The notes below the pieces were generated by a model, which saw only the letters and a list, made by a program, of their open reading frames with translations, made no database searches and was not told where the DNA came from. A program made the translations under genes and the position numbers. Below, one piece after another: positions 45,806 through 54,581 of a stretch of 64,000 nucleotides of DNA. Each line of letters opens with the position of its first letter. Position 1 is the stretch's first letter. This stretch comes from Streptomyces sp. WMMB303 (GTDB lineage Bacteria > Actinomycetota > Actinomycetes > Streptomycetales > Streptomycetaceae), in the NCBI RefSeq assembly GCF_029351045.1, contig NZ_JARKIN010000001.1, positions 3,398,501 to 3,462,500 on the forward strand, in the 5' to 3' direction.

Positions 45806-46792
45806 GTGAGCGACGTCCGCAACGTCATCATCATCGGCTCGGGCCCGGCCGGATACACGGCAGCGCTCTACACCGCCCGCGCGTCGCTGAAGCCGTTGGT
45901 GTTCGAGGGTTCCGTCACCGCAGGCGGAGCGCTGATGAACACCACCGATGTCGAGAACTTCCCCGGGTTCCAGGAAGGCATCATGGGCCCGGAACTGATG
46001 GACAACATGCGCGCCCAGGCCGAGCGCTTCGGGGCAGAACTGGTGCCGGACGATATCTCCGCGGTCGACCTCTCCGGCCCGGTGAAGAGCGTCACAGACT
46101 CCAACGGCACCGTGCACCGCGGCCGGACCGTGATCGTGGCCACCGGCTCGCAGCACCGCACGCTGGGCCTGCCGCTGGAGGAAGAGCTCTCCGGCCGCGG
46201 CGTCTCCTACTGCGCCACCTGCGACGGCTTCTTCTTCCGCGAGCAGCACATCGCCGTGGTGGGCGGCGGGGACACCGCCATGGAGGAGGCCACGTTCCTC
46301 TCCCGTTTCGCGGCCTCGGTCACCGTGGTGCACCGTCGGGACACACTGCGCGCCTCCAAGGCCATGCAGGAGCGGGCCTTCGCCGACCCGAAGATCTCCT
46401 TCGCCTGGGACAGCGAGGTCGCCGAGATCCACAGCAAGGACGGCAAGCTGTCCGGCCTCACCCTGCGCGACACCCAGAACGGCGAGACCCGCGAGCTGGA
46501 CGCGACCGGGCTGTTCGTCGCCATCGGCCACGACCCGCGGGTGGAGCTGTTCAAGGACAGCCTCACCCTGGACGAGGACGGCTACCTTCAGGTGGACGCT
46601 CCCTCGACCCGCACCAATGTCCCCGGGGTCTTTGCAGCCGGCGACGTGGTGGACCACACCTACCGCCAGGCGATCACCGCGGCGGGCACCGGCTGCTCAG
46701 CGGCGCTGGACGCCGAGCGCTACCTGGCGGCGCTCACGGACGTGGACGCCGAGGAAACCCCCGAGCCGGAGAAGACCGCGGCAACCGTCTGA
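45806..46792 (+). CDS. trxB: Thioredoxin-disulfide reductase
   Basis: 328 aa from the GTG at 45806, after AAGGAAG. FAD-binding [23 protein letters not shown], active-site CATC in [16 protein letters not shown]-binding [19 protein letters not shown], and the end [34 protein letters not shown]. It reduces thioredoxin with NADPH. Transcribed from the sigma-R-type promoter at 45719 and followed 81 bp later by trxA. Confidence 0.97.
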   Translation: MSDVRNVIIIGSGPAGYTAALYTARASLKPLVFEGSVTAGGALMNTTDVENFPGFQEGIMGPELMDNMRAQAERFGAELVPDDISAVDLSGPVKSVTDSNGTVHRGRTVIVATGSQHRTLGLPLEEELSGRGVSYCATCDGFFFREQHIAVVGGGDTAMEEATFLSRFAASVTVVHRRDTLRASKAMQERAFADPKISFAWDSEVAEIHSKDGKLSGLTLRDTQNGETRELDATGLFVAIGHDPRVELFKDSLTLDEDGYLQVDAPSTRTNVPGVFAAGDVVDHTYRQAITAAGTGCSAALDAERYLAALTDVDAEETPEPEKTAATV

Positions 46793-46873
46793 CCCAGCCA
46801 GCCCGCAGGGGACCGCTACCGGTCCCCGCTCAGCTCCCCACCCCCGCAGTCAATGAGAAAGAGGAGAAGCACC

Positions 46874-47203
46874 ATGGCCGGTGCCACCGTGACCGCGACC
46901 GACGCCGACTTCGAGGACGTCGTCCTGAAGAGCGACAAGCCTGTGCTGGTCGACTTCTGGGCGGCGTGGTGCGGGCCGTGCCGTCAGATCGCTCCTTCGC
47001 TGGAGGCCATCGCCTCCGAGAACGCCGACAAGCTGACGGTCGTGAAGCTCAACATCGATGAGAACCCGGGCGTCGCCGCCAAGTACGGCATCATGTCGAT
47101 CCCGACCATGAACGTCTACCAGGGCGGCGAGGTCGTGAAGACGATCGTCGGCGCCAAGCCGAAGGGCGCCATCGAGAAGGACCTCGCCGAGTTCATCGGC
47201 TGA
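46874..47203 (+). CDS. trxA: Thioredoxin
   Basis: 109 aa with the WCGPC active site in VLVDFWAAWCGPCRQIAPSL, and the cis-Pro loop GIMSIPTMNVY. Typical single-domain cytosolic thioredoxin reduced by TrxB. The ATG at 46874 follows AAAGAGGAGAAG. The parS-containing 38-bp palindrome begins 13 bp after the stop. Confidence 0.98.
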   Translation: MAGATVTATDADFEDVVLKSDKPVLVDFWAAWCGPCRQIAPSLEAIASENADKLTVVKLNIDENPGVAAKYGIMSIPTMNVYQGGEVVKTIVGAKPKGAIEKDLAEFIG

Positions 47204-47216
47204 GCATCCGTACCTA

Positions 47217-47254
47217 GCTGAGGGCGCCGTTTCACGTGAAACGGCGCCCTCAGC
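47217..47254. terminator. 38-bp perfect palindrome containing parS, after trxA
   Basis: Fully symmetrical, no spacer: GCTGAGGGCGCC (47217-47228), parS (47229-47242), GGCGCCCTCAGC (47243-47254). It lies 13 bp after the trxA stop and before the convergent GNAT gene. As RNA it can fold as a terminator with 17-18 bp stem; as DNA its core is the ParB site. Confidence 0.8.
47229..47242. promoter_or_regulatory. parS site 5
   Basis: Perfect GTTTCACGTGAAAC at the centre of the 38-bp palindrome after trxA. Confidence 0.95.
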
Positions 47255-47361
47255 GCTGTCAGGCCCAGTTGTCCCGTGCCGCACCTCTGTGTCGCATCCC
47301 GTTGGCACGATCTCGACATGCCCCACAGCGTCGCCGGGACAGCGACCTCCGTCTCGGCGTC

Positions 47362-47991
47362 TCAGAGCGGCCGCAGGGCCGGCTCCTTGCTGTGCACCTT
47401 CCCCAGCAGCTGGTCCAGAGCCCGCTCCATGTCGTGTCGCCAGGAGACGGTGGAGCGCAGCTCCAGCCGCAGTCGGGGATAGCGGGGATGTGGGCGGACA
47501 GTCTTGAAGCCGACCGAGAGCAGATGCTCTGCCGGAAACATGCAGGCCGGTTCCCTCCACTGCGCGTCTCCGAACGCCTCTATCGCCTTGAAGCCCCGCC
47601 GCAGCAGATCCTTCGCCACCGTCTGCACGATCACCCGTCCGATGCCCTGCCCCCGGAACTCCGGCAGCAGGGAGGCGGTCATCAACTGCACCGCGTCCGG
47701 GGCGACGGGGCTGGTGGGGAAGGCAAAGGAGCGCGGTACGTACGCGGGCGGCGCATAGAGCACATAGCCCACAGCGGCCTCGTCCACATAGACAACCCGA
47801 CCGCAGGAGCCCCATTCCAGCAGGACCGAGGAGATCCAGGCTTCCTTCTCCAGATCGGGCCGCCCCGACCTCTGTGCCTCCTCGCCGCTGACCGGATCCA
47901 ACTCCCAGAAGACGCAGCCGCGGCAGCGGTTGGGGAGATCCGGGAGGTTGTCCAGCGTGAGGGGAACGAGCTGTCGTCCCATGGCACCCAT
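47362..47991 (-). CDS. GNAT-family N-acetyltransferase
   Basis: About 209 aa. Begins MGAMGRQLVPLTLDNLPDLPNRCRGCVFWELDP; a second ATG at 47982 is the other candidate start. The GNAT loop is MTASLLPEFRGQGIGRVIVQTVAKDLLRRGFKAIEAFG. The RCRGCVFWELDP motif is conserved in the family between trxA and parB in Streptomyces. Substrate unknown. It is convergent with trxA and shares the palindromic terminator. Confidence 0.85.
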   Translation of the reverse strand: MGAMGRQLVPLTLDNLPDLPNRCRGCVFWELDPVSGEEAQRSGRPDLEKEAWISSVLLEWGSCGRVVYVDEAAVGYVLYAPPAYVPRSFAFPTSPVAPDAVQLMTASLLPEFRGQGIGRVIVQTVAKDLLRRGFKAIEAFGDAQWREPACMFPAEHLLSVGFKTVRPHPRYPRLRLELRSTVSWRHDMERALDQLLGKVHSKEPALRPL

Positions 47992-48123
47992 CGTATCCGG
48001 AGGGCAGCGAGACGGCTGCCGGATTCCGCCCCCTCCCCGCCGCACCGCTGAGCCAGCACCACAACGGCGCTACGACGGTGCTCCTACGCCGCTGGGGTTC
48101 GATACACGACGACGGTATGACGG

Positions 48124-48165
48124 CAGTGGGAAGGCCCGAGCGACAGCGCCCGGGCCTTCCCACTG
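48124..48165 (-). terminator. Terminator of the parAB operon
   Basis: 15-bp perfect stem CAGTGGGAAGGCCCG (48124-48138) / CGGGCCTTCCCACTG (48151-48165), loop 12 nt, downstream of the parB stop codon at 48197. Adjacent DNA carries a short repeat of GCGAGGTAGGTGA. Confidence 0.8.
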
Positions 48166-48196
48166 CGAGGTAGGTGAGTGCGAGGTAGGTGAATGC

Positions 48197-49357
48197 CTAC
48201 GAAGAGACTGCGTCCTCGTCGCTGTCGTCCTCGGCGAGCTTCTGTTCCAGCACCCGGCCCTCGCCCGGAGCGAGCTGGCCCAGAATCCGCTCCAGGTCGT
48301 CCATGGAGGCGAACTCGACGACGATCTTGCCCTTCTTCTGCCCCAGGTCGACCTTCACCCGGGTCTCGAAGCGGTCCGAGAGCCGCCCGGCCAGATGGTC
48401 AAGCGCGGGGGAGACCCGGGCGCCGGCCCGGGGCCCCTTGGGCTTGGCGCTCTTGGGCTTGCCACCCATCAGCGTGACGATCTCCTCCACCGCACGCACC
48501 GAGAGCCCCTCGGCCACGATCCGGTGAGCGAGCTTGTCCTGCTCTTCTCCGTCCTCCACCGACAGCAGCGCCCGTGCATGCCCGGCGGACAGCACCCCGG
48601 CTGCCACCCGGCGCTGTACTCCGGGAGAGAGCCGCAGCAGCCGCAGTGTGTTGGACACCTGCGGTCGGGAACGGCCGATCCGGTCGGCCAGTTCGTCATG
48701 CGTGCAGTTGAAGTCCCGCAGAAGCTGGTCGTAGGCGGCTGCCTCTTCCAGCGGATTGAGCTGTGCCCGGTGCAGGTTCTCCAGCAGCGCGTCGAGGAGG
48801 AGCTTCTCGTCCTCGGTGGCGCGGACGATGGCCGGGATCCGCTCCAGCCCCGCCTCGCGGCAGGCCCGCCAGCGGCGCTCACCCATGATGAGCTCGAAGC
48901 TGCCAGGTGTGATCTCCCGGACGACGACCGGCTGGAGGAGCCCGACTTCCTTGATGGAGGTGACGAGTTCGGACAGTGCGTCCTCGTCGAAGACCTCACG
49001 AGGCTGGCGCGGGTTCGGGGTGATGGCGTCGAGCGGCACCTCCGCGAAGAACGCGCCTCCCGCCTCCTCGGAGCCGGCGCCCTGAGCGGGGACGGCCGAG
49101 GCCGTTTCACGTGAAACGGCGTCTTCCGCCCCCGCTTCCTCCTGGTCCCGCTGCGAGAGTTCCGCGACCTTGGCCGCCGCCACGCCCCGCACCCCCTGCT
49201 CCGGAGCCAGCACGGGAACGGCGGTGGGGGAGGTGGAACCTCCACTCACATTCGGCCGCTGCTGCTCACCTTCTGCGTCAGCAGCGTCCGGACCGGTCGG
49301 AGCCGCCGGGATCAGTGCACCGAGCCCCCGCCCCAGACCCCTACGTCGCTCGCTCAC
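48197..49357 (-). CDS. parB: Chromosome-partitioning protein ParB
   Basis: 386 aa. N-terminal [13 protein letters not shown] (ParA-stimulating region), CTPase/ParB box [17 protein letters not shown] and [21 protein letters not shown], the parS-reading helix-turn-helix [28 protein letters not shown], and the C-terminal dimer domain. ParB loads at parS, spreads and bridges, organising the origin. GTG start overlaps the parA stop by 4 bp, so they are coupled. The gene contains its own parS site (49104-49117), coding for part of its N-terminal linker. Confidence 0.98.
   Translation of the reverse strand: MSERRRGLGRGLGALIPAAPTGPDAADAEGEQQRPNVSGGSTSPTAVPVLAPEQGVRGVAAAKVAELSQRDQEEAGAEDAVSRETASAVPAQGAGSEEAGGAFFAEVPLDAITPNPRQPREVFDEDALSELVTSIKEVGLLQPVVVREITPGSFELIMGERRWRACREAGLERIPAIVRATEDEKLLLDALLENLHRAQLNPLEEAAAYDQLLRDFNCTHDELADRIGRSRPQVSNTLRLLRLSPGVQRRVAAGVLSAGHARALLSVEDGEEQDKLAHRIVAEGLSVRAVEEIVTLMGGKPKSAKPKGPRAGARVSPALDHLAGRLSDRFETRVKVDLGQKKGKIVVEFASMDDLERILGQLAPGEGRVLEQKLAEDDSDEDAVSS
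49104..49117. promoter_or_regulatory. parS site 6
   Basis: Perfect GTTTCACGTGAAAC inside parB, extended symmetrically to GCC...GGC (49101-49120). Confidence 0.95.
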
Positions 49358-50463
49358 TGAGTCCCCTCCGCCATGCTGCCGTGCTGCTGCGCCTGTAGTT
49401 GCTGTGCTTGAAGCTGCTGTGCCTGCTGTGCCTGCTCAACATGCGGGTCCCGCAGCGCGATTTCCCGCGCCGCCTCCAGGTAGGAGAGCGACCCGCTGGA
49501 ACCCGGATCGTATGTCAGAACCGTCTGCCCATAGCTGGGGGCCTCCGAAATGCGCACCGACCGCGGGATGTTGGTCCGCAGGACCTCCTTGCCGAAGTGA
49601 CCGCGCACCTCCTCCGCCACCTGGGACGCCAGCCGGGTCCGGCCGTCGTACATGGTGAGGATGATGGTCGACACGTGGAGCTTCGGGTTCAGATGACCCT
49701 TCACCAGTTCGACATTGCGCAGCAGCTGGCCGAGACCCTCCAGCGCGTAGTACTCGCACTGAATGGGGATCAGCACCTCGGCACCGGCCACGAGCGCGTT
49801 CACCGTCAGCAGTCCGAGGGAGGGCGGGCAGTCGATGAGGACGTAGTCCAACGGCTGCTCGTACGCCTCGATGGCGCGCTGAAGGCGACTCTCCCGCGCC
49901 ACCAGCGACACGAGCTCGATCTCCGCACCGGCGAGATCGATGGTCGCTGGCGCGCAGAAGAGTCCCTCCACGTCCGGCACCGGCTGGACGACTTCCGAGA
50001 GTGGCTTGCTCTCCACCAGTACGTCGTAGATCGACGGCACCTCGGCATGGTGGTCGACCCCCAGCGCCGTCGAGGCGTTGCCCTGCGGGTCGAGGTCGAC
50101 CACGAGGACGCGGCCCCCGTGCAGGGCCAGCGAGGCTGCAAGGTTCACGGTCGTGGTGGTTTTGCCGACGCCGCCCTTCTGGTTGGCGACGACCATGATC
50201 CGGGTCTGAGCGGGGCGGGGCAGGCCCTCTCCGGCGCGGTTCATCGCCTCGACTGCCTGCTGTGCCGCGCGGCCGATCGGGGTGTCGTCCATGGGCGGTG
50301 GCGTCTCGCGTGCCGCATCACCGCGGGGTGCGACCGCGCTGGTATCCCCTGGCTCTGTACGGGGACCGGGGACCGGATCGGCCATCGGTCCCGCGATGTT
50401 GGCGTCGGACCGCAACGGTTCACTCTCCTCAACATCAGGCTCGCTATGAGCAGAGCCTCCCAT
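49354..50463 (-). CDS. parA: Chromosome-partitioning ATPase ParA
   Basis: About 369 aa from an ATG at 50463; the frame is open to a GTG at 50616 that reads through parS (VFHVKRR) and would add 51 residues, so the start is not certain. Deviant Walker A in [21 protein letters not shown], Walker B-like [19 protein letters not shown]. ParA dimers bind DNA with ATP and are released by ParB, pulling origins apart; in Streptomyces this matters most in sporulating hyphae. First gene of the parAB operon, downstream of rsmG on the same strand. Confidence 0.96.
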   Translation of the reverse strand: MGGSAHSEPDVEESEPLRSDANIAGPMADPVPGPRTEPGDTSAVAPRGDAARETPPPMDDTPIGRAAQQAVEAMNRAGEGLPRPAQTRIMVVANQKGGVGKTTTTVNLAASLALHGGRVLVVDLDPQGNASTALGVDHHAEVPSIYDVLVESKPLSEVVQPVPDVEGLFCAPATIDLAGAEIELVSLVARESRLQRAIEAYEQPLDYVLIDCPPSLGLLTVNALVAGAEVLIPIQCEYYALEGLGQLLRNVELVKGHLNPKLHVSTIILTMYDGRTRLASQVAEEVRGHFGKEVLRTNIPRSVRISEAPSYGQTVLTYDPGSSGSLSYLEAAREIALRDPHVEQAQQAQQLQAQQLQAQQHGSMAEGTQ

Positions 50464-50600
50464 GCTTTCGGGCCCGTGAACCAGCGAGCCCCACTCAGTT
50501 GTGGATGAATCCACTTCCGAGCGGGGCTCAGGGGCGGTCTGGCCACGCCCGCCGGCGGCGGCGCGGCCTCGGTTGATGATTCCGTGCAACAGAGAGCGGC

Positions 50601-50614
50601 GTTTCACGTGAAAC
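50601..50614. promoter_or_regulatory. parS site 7
   Basis: Perfect GTTTCACGTGAAAC in the parA leader (50464-50769, otherwise empty). A GTG directly beside it could be used as a longer parA start. Confidence 0.95.
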
Positions 50615-50769
50615 ACGATGCACAGGCACCGCGCGGTGTCCGCCGCGACACTCCGCTCCGCGGGGTCTTAAGCGTTTTTATGGAGTAACCGAATCAGCGT
50701 TTCAGCACCGACCGGACGACCAGCCGGCCCGACCAACAGATCAGCGGGACCGGCCTGCCCCCGCCCGGA

Positions 50770-51534
50770 TCAGCGTCGCCGCCGGCCGCCTCGGGCGGAG
50801 CGGCCGTTCGCCCGGGCCGCCTTCTCGGCCTTGACCCGCCGTGCGGCGAAGCGCACCCCGCCGGGGCTCTCCCCGACTCTGGCGCGTACCACCGTCGAGG
50901 GCGGATCGATCAGCCCTTCGCCGATGTGCTCCACGGTCGTCTCCACGACACCCAGCTTGTGCAGCGCGTCCCGGGCGGTCCGCACCTCGTCCTCGGCGGT
51001 GTCGCCCTTGAGCGCCACCATCTCGCCGTACGGCCGCAGCAGCGGAACGCCCCATCCGGCCAGCCGGTCCAGCGGTGCCACCGCGCGGGCCGTCACCACA
51101 TGCACCGGCGTCAGCGTGCCCAGCATCTCCTCGGCCCGCCCGCGCAGCACCGTCACATGATCGAGTCCGAGCAGCTCGACGACCTCCTGGAGGAACGTCG
51201 TGCGGCGCAGCAGCGGCTCCAGCAGCGTGATCTCCAGATCCGGCCGCACCAACGCCAGCGGAATGCCGGGCAGCCCGGCACCCGAGCCGACATCGCACAC
51301 CGTGACGCCCTCGGGCACCACCTCGGAGAGCACCACGCAGTTCAGCAGGTGCCGCTCCCACAGCCGGGGCACCTCGCGCGGGCCGAGCAGCCCGCGCCTC
51401 ACTCCGGCATCCGCCAGCAGTTCCGCGTACCGCTCCACCGTGCGGAGGCTGTCGCCGAACGCCCTGCGCGCCGCCTCGGGAGCGGGTGGCAGGCCCGGCT
51501 CCTCCTCCGGGGACTCCCCCGACCGTTGTGTCAC
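50770..51534 (-). CDS. rsmG: 16S rRNA (guanine-527-N7)-methyltransferase RsmG
   Basis: 254 aa. SAM-binding motif VCDVGSGAGLPGIPLALVRPDLEITLLEPLLRRTTFLQEVVELLG is diagnostic of RsmG/GidB; GVRRGLLGPREVPRLWERHLLNC is the family N-terminus. It methylates G527 of 16S rRNA; its loss gives low-level streptomycin resistance and often overproduction of antibiotics in Streptomyces. GTG start overlaps the jag stop by 4 bp. The C-terminus is Arg/Lys-rich. Confidence 0.97.
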   Translation of the reverse strand: MTQRSGESPEEEPGLPPAPEAARRAFGDSLRTVERYAELLADAGVRRGLLGPREVPRLWERHLLNCVVLSEVVPEGVTVCDVGSGAGLPGIPLALVRPDLEITLLEPLLRRTTFLQEVVELLGLDHVTVLRGRAEEMLGTLTPVHVVTARAVAPLDRLAGWGVPLLRPYGEMVALKGDTAEDEVRTARDALHKLGVVETTVEHIGEGLIDPPSTVVRARVGESPGGVRFAARRVKAEKAARANGRSARGGRRRR

Positions 51535-52043
51535 GGGAGTACGACCACGCAGCGCTGCGGCTCCTCGCCCTCGGACTCGCTGCGCAGTCCGGCCGCCTTC
51601 ACCGCGTCGTGCACGACCTTGCGCTCGAACGGCGTCATCGGGCGGAGCTTCACGGCCTCACCGCTGCTCTGTGCCTCCTGCGCCGCCTTCGCGCCCAGCT
51701 CCGCGAGCTCCTCGCGCTTCTGGGCCCGGAATCCGGCGATGTCCAGCATGAGCCGGCTGCGGTCGCCGGTCTCCCGGTGCACGGCGAGCCGGGTCAGCTC
51801 CTGGAGGGCCTCCAGGACCTCACCGTCCCGGCCCACCAGCTTCTGCAGGTCGCGGGCCGAGCCCTCACTGATCACCGACACCGCGGCACGGTCGGCCTCG
51901 ACGTCCATGTCGATGTCGCCGTCCAGGTCGGCGATGTCGAGCAGCCCCTCGAGGTAGTCGGCTGCGATCTCACCCTCCTGTTCCAGCCGGGTCAGGGTGT
52001 CGCTGTCGGCCTCGGTGCCTTCTGGCGCAGTCGTATCCGTCAC
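51531..52043 (-). CDS. jag: Jag/SpoIIIJ-associated RNA-binding protein (KH-R3H)
   Basis: 170 aa from a GTG at 52043 preceded by GAAGGAG. The KH-like part is GDIDMDVEADRAAVSVISEGSARDLQKLVGRDGEVLEALQELTRLAV, the R3H part LDIAGFRAQKREELAEL...MTPFERKVVHDAVKAAGLRSESEGEEPQRCVVV. Jag/KhpB proteins bind RNA and are linked to cell division and to YidC, whose gene precedes it here. The acidic N-terminus is disordered. Confidence 0.94.
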   Translation of the reverse strand: MTDTTAPEGTEADSDTLTRLEQEGEIAADYLEGLLDIADLDGDIDMDVEADRAAVSVISEGSARDLQKLVGRDGEVLEALQELTRLAVHRETGDRSRLMLDIAGFRAQKREELAELGAKAAQEAQSSGEAVKLRPMTPFERKVVHDAVKAAGLRSESEGEEPQRCVVVLP

Positions 52044-52063
52044 GGCGGGGACTCCTTCGGTGC

Positions 52064-53233
52064 TCACTTCTTGGAGGGGTGCTTGGGACGCTGCGGGCCC
52101 TTGCGCTGGCCGGACTTCTTCTGGCCCGACTTCTGCTGGCCTGCCGCCTTCGACCCGCCGCCCTGCTTCTGGCCGGACTTCTGCTGCTGACCGGACTGCT
52201 TCTGGCCGGACTGGCCGGACTGCTTCTCGTTCGTCTTCGGTCCGGTCTTCTGCATGGACGTGGCGGCCGGGGTGGGCTCGTCCTTCGTGGTGCTCGTGGC
52301 GCCCCCGCCCTGACGCTGCGACTTGCTCTGCCGCCTGGGCTGCTGCCGCCGGACCCGGGCGGCCTCGGCGGCCTCGCGCGCCTCGACCTCCTTGGGGTCC
52401 TCCTTGAGCTTGCCCTGGGCGCGCAGCTTCTCCTGGCGCTCGTTGAAGGCGCGGGAGCCGGGGGTCGGGTTGCGCTTGATCACGAACATCTGCTGGCCCA
52501 TCGTCCACACGTTGGTGGTCAGCCAGTAGATGAGGACACCGACGGGGAAGTTGATACCGAAGACGGCGAACATGATGGGGAAGACGTACATCAGCATCTT
52601 CTGCTGCTGCATGAACGGCGTCTTCACCGTCAGGTCGACGTTCTTGGTCATCAGCTGGCGCTGCGTGTAGAACTGCGACGCCGACATCAGGACGATCATG
52701 ATGACCGTGACCACGCGGACGTCGGTGAGGCTGGCGCCGAGCTGGCCCACCTTCTCGGCGCTGTCCATGAACTTGGCCGCGATCGGCGCGCCGAAGATCT
52801 GCGCGTCCTTGGCGCTGTCCACCTGGGCGGCGTTGAGGACGCCCACCGGCTTGTTGTCCGCGATGTGCTGGAGCACCCGGAAGAGGGCGATGAAGAACGG
52901 CGACTGCGCGAGGATCGGCAGGCAGCTGGAGAGCGGGTTGGTGCCCGTCTCCTTGTAGAGCTTCATCATCTCTTCGCTCTGGCGCTGCTTGTCGCTCTTG
53001 TAGCGCTCCTGGATCGCCTTCATCTTCGGCTGGAGCGCCTGCATGTTCCGCGTCGACTTGATCTGCTTGACGAAGAGCGGGATCAGGCAGATCCGGATCA
53101 GCACCACCAGGAAGAAGATGGACAGACCCCAGGCCCAGCCGCCGTCCGGGTCGAAGACCAGGCTGAACAGCGAATGGAACTGGACGATGATCCAGGAGAC
53201 GGCTTTGTAGAGAGGACTCAGGATCGTGTCCAC
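52064..53233 (-). CDS. yidC: Membrane protein insertase YidC
   Basis: 389 aa from a GTG at 53233, three bases after yidD. An N-terminal membrane anchor ([19 protein letters not shown]) and five TM segments; core region includes [41 protein letters not shown] with the conserved Arg (VLIRICL) in the hydrophilic groove, and [23 protein letters not shown] TM5 sequence. Gln/Lys/Ser/Gly-rich C-terminal tail about 110 residues, probably ribosome-binding. Inserts and folds inner-membrane proteins with or without Sec. Confidence 0.97.
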   Translation of the reverse strand: MDTILSPLYKAVSWIIVQFHSLFSLVFDPDGGWAWGLSIFFLVVLIRICLIPLFVKQIKSTRNMQALQPKMKAIQERYKSDKQRQSEEMMKLYKETGTNPLSSCLPILAQSPFFIALFRVLQHIADNKPVGVLNAAQVDSAKDAQIFGAPIAAKFMDSAEKVGQLGASLTDVRVVTVIMIVLMSASQFYTQRQLMTKNVDLTVKTPFMQQQKMLMYVFPIMFAVFGINFPVGVLIYWLTTNVWTMGQQMFVIKRNPTPGSRAFNERQEKLRAQGKLKEDPKEVEAREAAEAARVRRQQPRRQSKSQRQGGGATSTTKDEPTPAATSMQKTGPKTNEKQSGQSGQKQSGQQQKSGQKQGGGSKAAGQQKSGQKKSGQRKGPQRPKHPSKK

Positions 53234-53236
53234 GAA

Positions 53237-53527
53237 TCAGGCTCCTTGGGCATTGGACTGGGTCCGGTGCTGCTGCCAGCGGGAGCGGATCCGCTGGTGC
53301 CATACCGGGTGCTTCCGGGCGGGGACATGGTCGACGCCACCGGGCGACCACGGATTGCAGCGCAGGATGCGCCAAGCCGTCAGGCCCGTTCCCTTCACGG
53401 CGCCATGACGGGCGATGGCCGTGTACCCGTAGTGGGAGCACGACGGGTAGTACCGGCACACCGGACCGAGCATCGGACTGATGGTCCACTGGTACAGCTT
53501 GATCAACCACAGCAGCGGGTACTTCAC
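53237..53527 (-). CDS. yidD: Membrane protein insertion efficiency factor YidD
   Basis: 96 aa. The family signature is complete: [39 protein letters not shown] and [17 protein letters not shown], three Cys conserved. Membrane-associated helper of YidC-dependent insertion. Starts within the 3' end of rnpA (GTGA overlap at 53524-53527) and ends three bases before yidC. Confidence 0.97.
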   Translation of the reverse strand: MKYPLLWLIKLYQWTISPMLGPVCRYYPSCSHYGYTAIARHGAVKGTGLTAWRILRCNPWSPGGVDHVPARKHPVWHQRIRSRWQQHRTQSNAQGA

Positions 53528-53955
53528 TGAGCTCTCCCTCCCGGTTCGCTTCCGGGATTCCGGGGGCTGTCCCCCGAGGCGGCAGAGCGGTGAGGGGGCC
53601 CGTTGAGCAGCTTCCGCAGCGCGGCATCCAGATCGCGGGCCAGTTCCACGTGGTCCGCGTCCGCCGCACCGGGTTGCGCCCGTACGACAACCAGGCTACC
53701 GGGGGGCAGCAGGGAGAGCCGGTCCCGCAGCAGATGCCGCAGCCGCCGCTTCACACGGTTACGGACCACCGCGTTGCCGACGGCCTTGCTCACGACGAAA
53801 CCCGCACGCGGCGGGGGGACCTCTCCCCCCGGCACGTGCGGGTCCGTTCGACTGCGTAGATGGACGACGAGAAGCGGGCGACCGGTCCGGCGTCCTCGGC
53901 GTACCGCGGCCGCGAAGTCCTCGCGCCGCCTCAGCCGGTTCTCGGTAGGCAGCAC
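53524..53955 (-). CDS. rnpA: Ribonuclease P protein component
   Basis: 143 aa from a GTG at 53955. [19 protein letters not shown] is the RnpA N-terminus; the RNR box reads [26 protein letters not shown]. It supports the catalytic RNA of RNase P in tRNA 5' maturation. The C-terminal 20 residues are disordered. 24 bp downstream of rpmH and overlapping yidD. Confidence 0.97.
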   Translation of the reverse strand: MLPTENRLRRREDFAAAVRRGRRTGRPLLVVHLRSRTDPHVPGGEVPPPRAGFVVSKAVGNAVVRNRVKRRLRHLLRDRLSLLPPGSLVVVRAQPGAADADHVELARDLDAALRKLLNGPPHRSAASGDSPRNPGSEPGGRAQ

Positions 53956-53979
53956 GTCATGGACCTGTGGTCAGGCTGC

Positions 53980-54117
53980 TCAGGCCGACAGGCGGGCGCG
54001 ACCCTTGCTGCGGCGGTTCGCGACGATCGCGCGGCCGGCGCGGGTCCGCATGCGCAGCCGGAAGCCGTGGGTCTTCGCGCGGCGACGGTTGTTCGGCTGG
54101 AAGGTGCGCTTGCTCAC
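53980..54117 (-). CDS. rpmH: 50S ribosomal protein L34
   Basis: 45 aa, too short for many gene lists. The sequence is [19 protein letters not shown], followed by [17 protein letters not shown] and SKGRARLSA, the nearly invariant L34. GTG start at 54117. First gene of the cluster rpmH-rnpA-yidD-yidC-jag-rsmG, divergent from dnaA; this divergence is highly conserved in bacteria. Confidence 0.98.
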   Translation of the reverse strand: MSKRTFQPNNRRRAKTHGFRLRMRTRAGRAIVANRRSKGRARLSA

Positions 54118-54404
54118 TCGGGGGCTCCAGAGATGCTTGGTGTCCCGCGCTCGCCGCAGGACTGGGTGCGGGGAGTCGACCGGCTGTCACCGTGCGCCCA
54201 CGAGTAGCTCGCAACGCCCGAGTGTGCACCGCTTCATGATCGACCGGGAATCCCGTTTGATCTTGCCCATCGGAGGCAGGCGGCAGCAGCCGTCGACACT
54301 CGACCTGGTTACGGTACGCGTGCCCGCACCACCCGGTCAAACCGGGCCCGACGGGGCCCGGCCACCCACCGACGACCACCCCGGTGGCGACTCGACTACT
54401 GCAC

Positions 54405-54425
54405 TCGTGCACAGCCTGTGGACAA
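54405..54425. promoter_or_regulatory. DnaA box pair in the dnaA promoter region
   Basis: TGTGGACAA (54417-54425) is a perfect TTGTCCACA box on the minus strand; TCGTGCACA (54405-54413) beside it is a weaker one on the plus strand. They sit about 160 bp before the dnaA start, where DnaA autorepression would act. The rest of 54118-54581 shows no gene. Confidence 0.75.
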
Positions 54426-54581
54426 CGACTTGAACGGGGCAGGTCCGCGTGACTACCGTGGCCGAACTTCCTTTCCTTCCCGACCGTCCCGAGAAACATG
54501 CATTCGTGGGACCGGGTCGGTCACCGGACGACCGTCACCCTCCGAGTGGCCCGTCACCCAGCGAGTGAGAGAGCGTGCCCC

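Noticed and set aside
48040..48115. Possible tRNA because of GGGTTCGATAC
   Set aside because: No acceptor, D or anticodon stem can be formed around it.
53647..53662. CCACGTGG in rnpA as a ParB site
   Set aside because: Only the central CACGTG matches; the AAA/TTT arms are absent.
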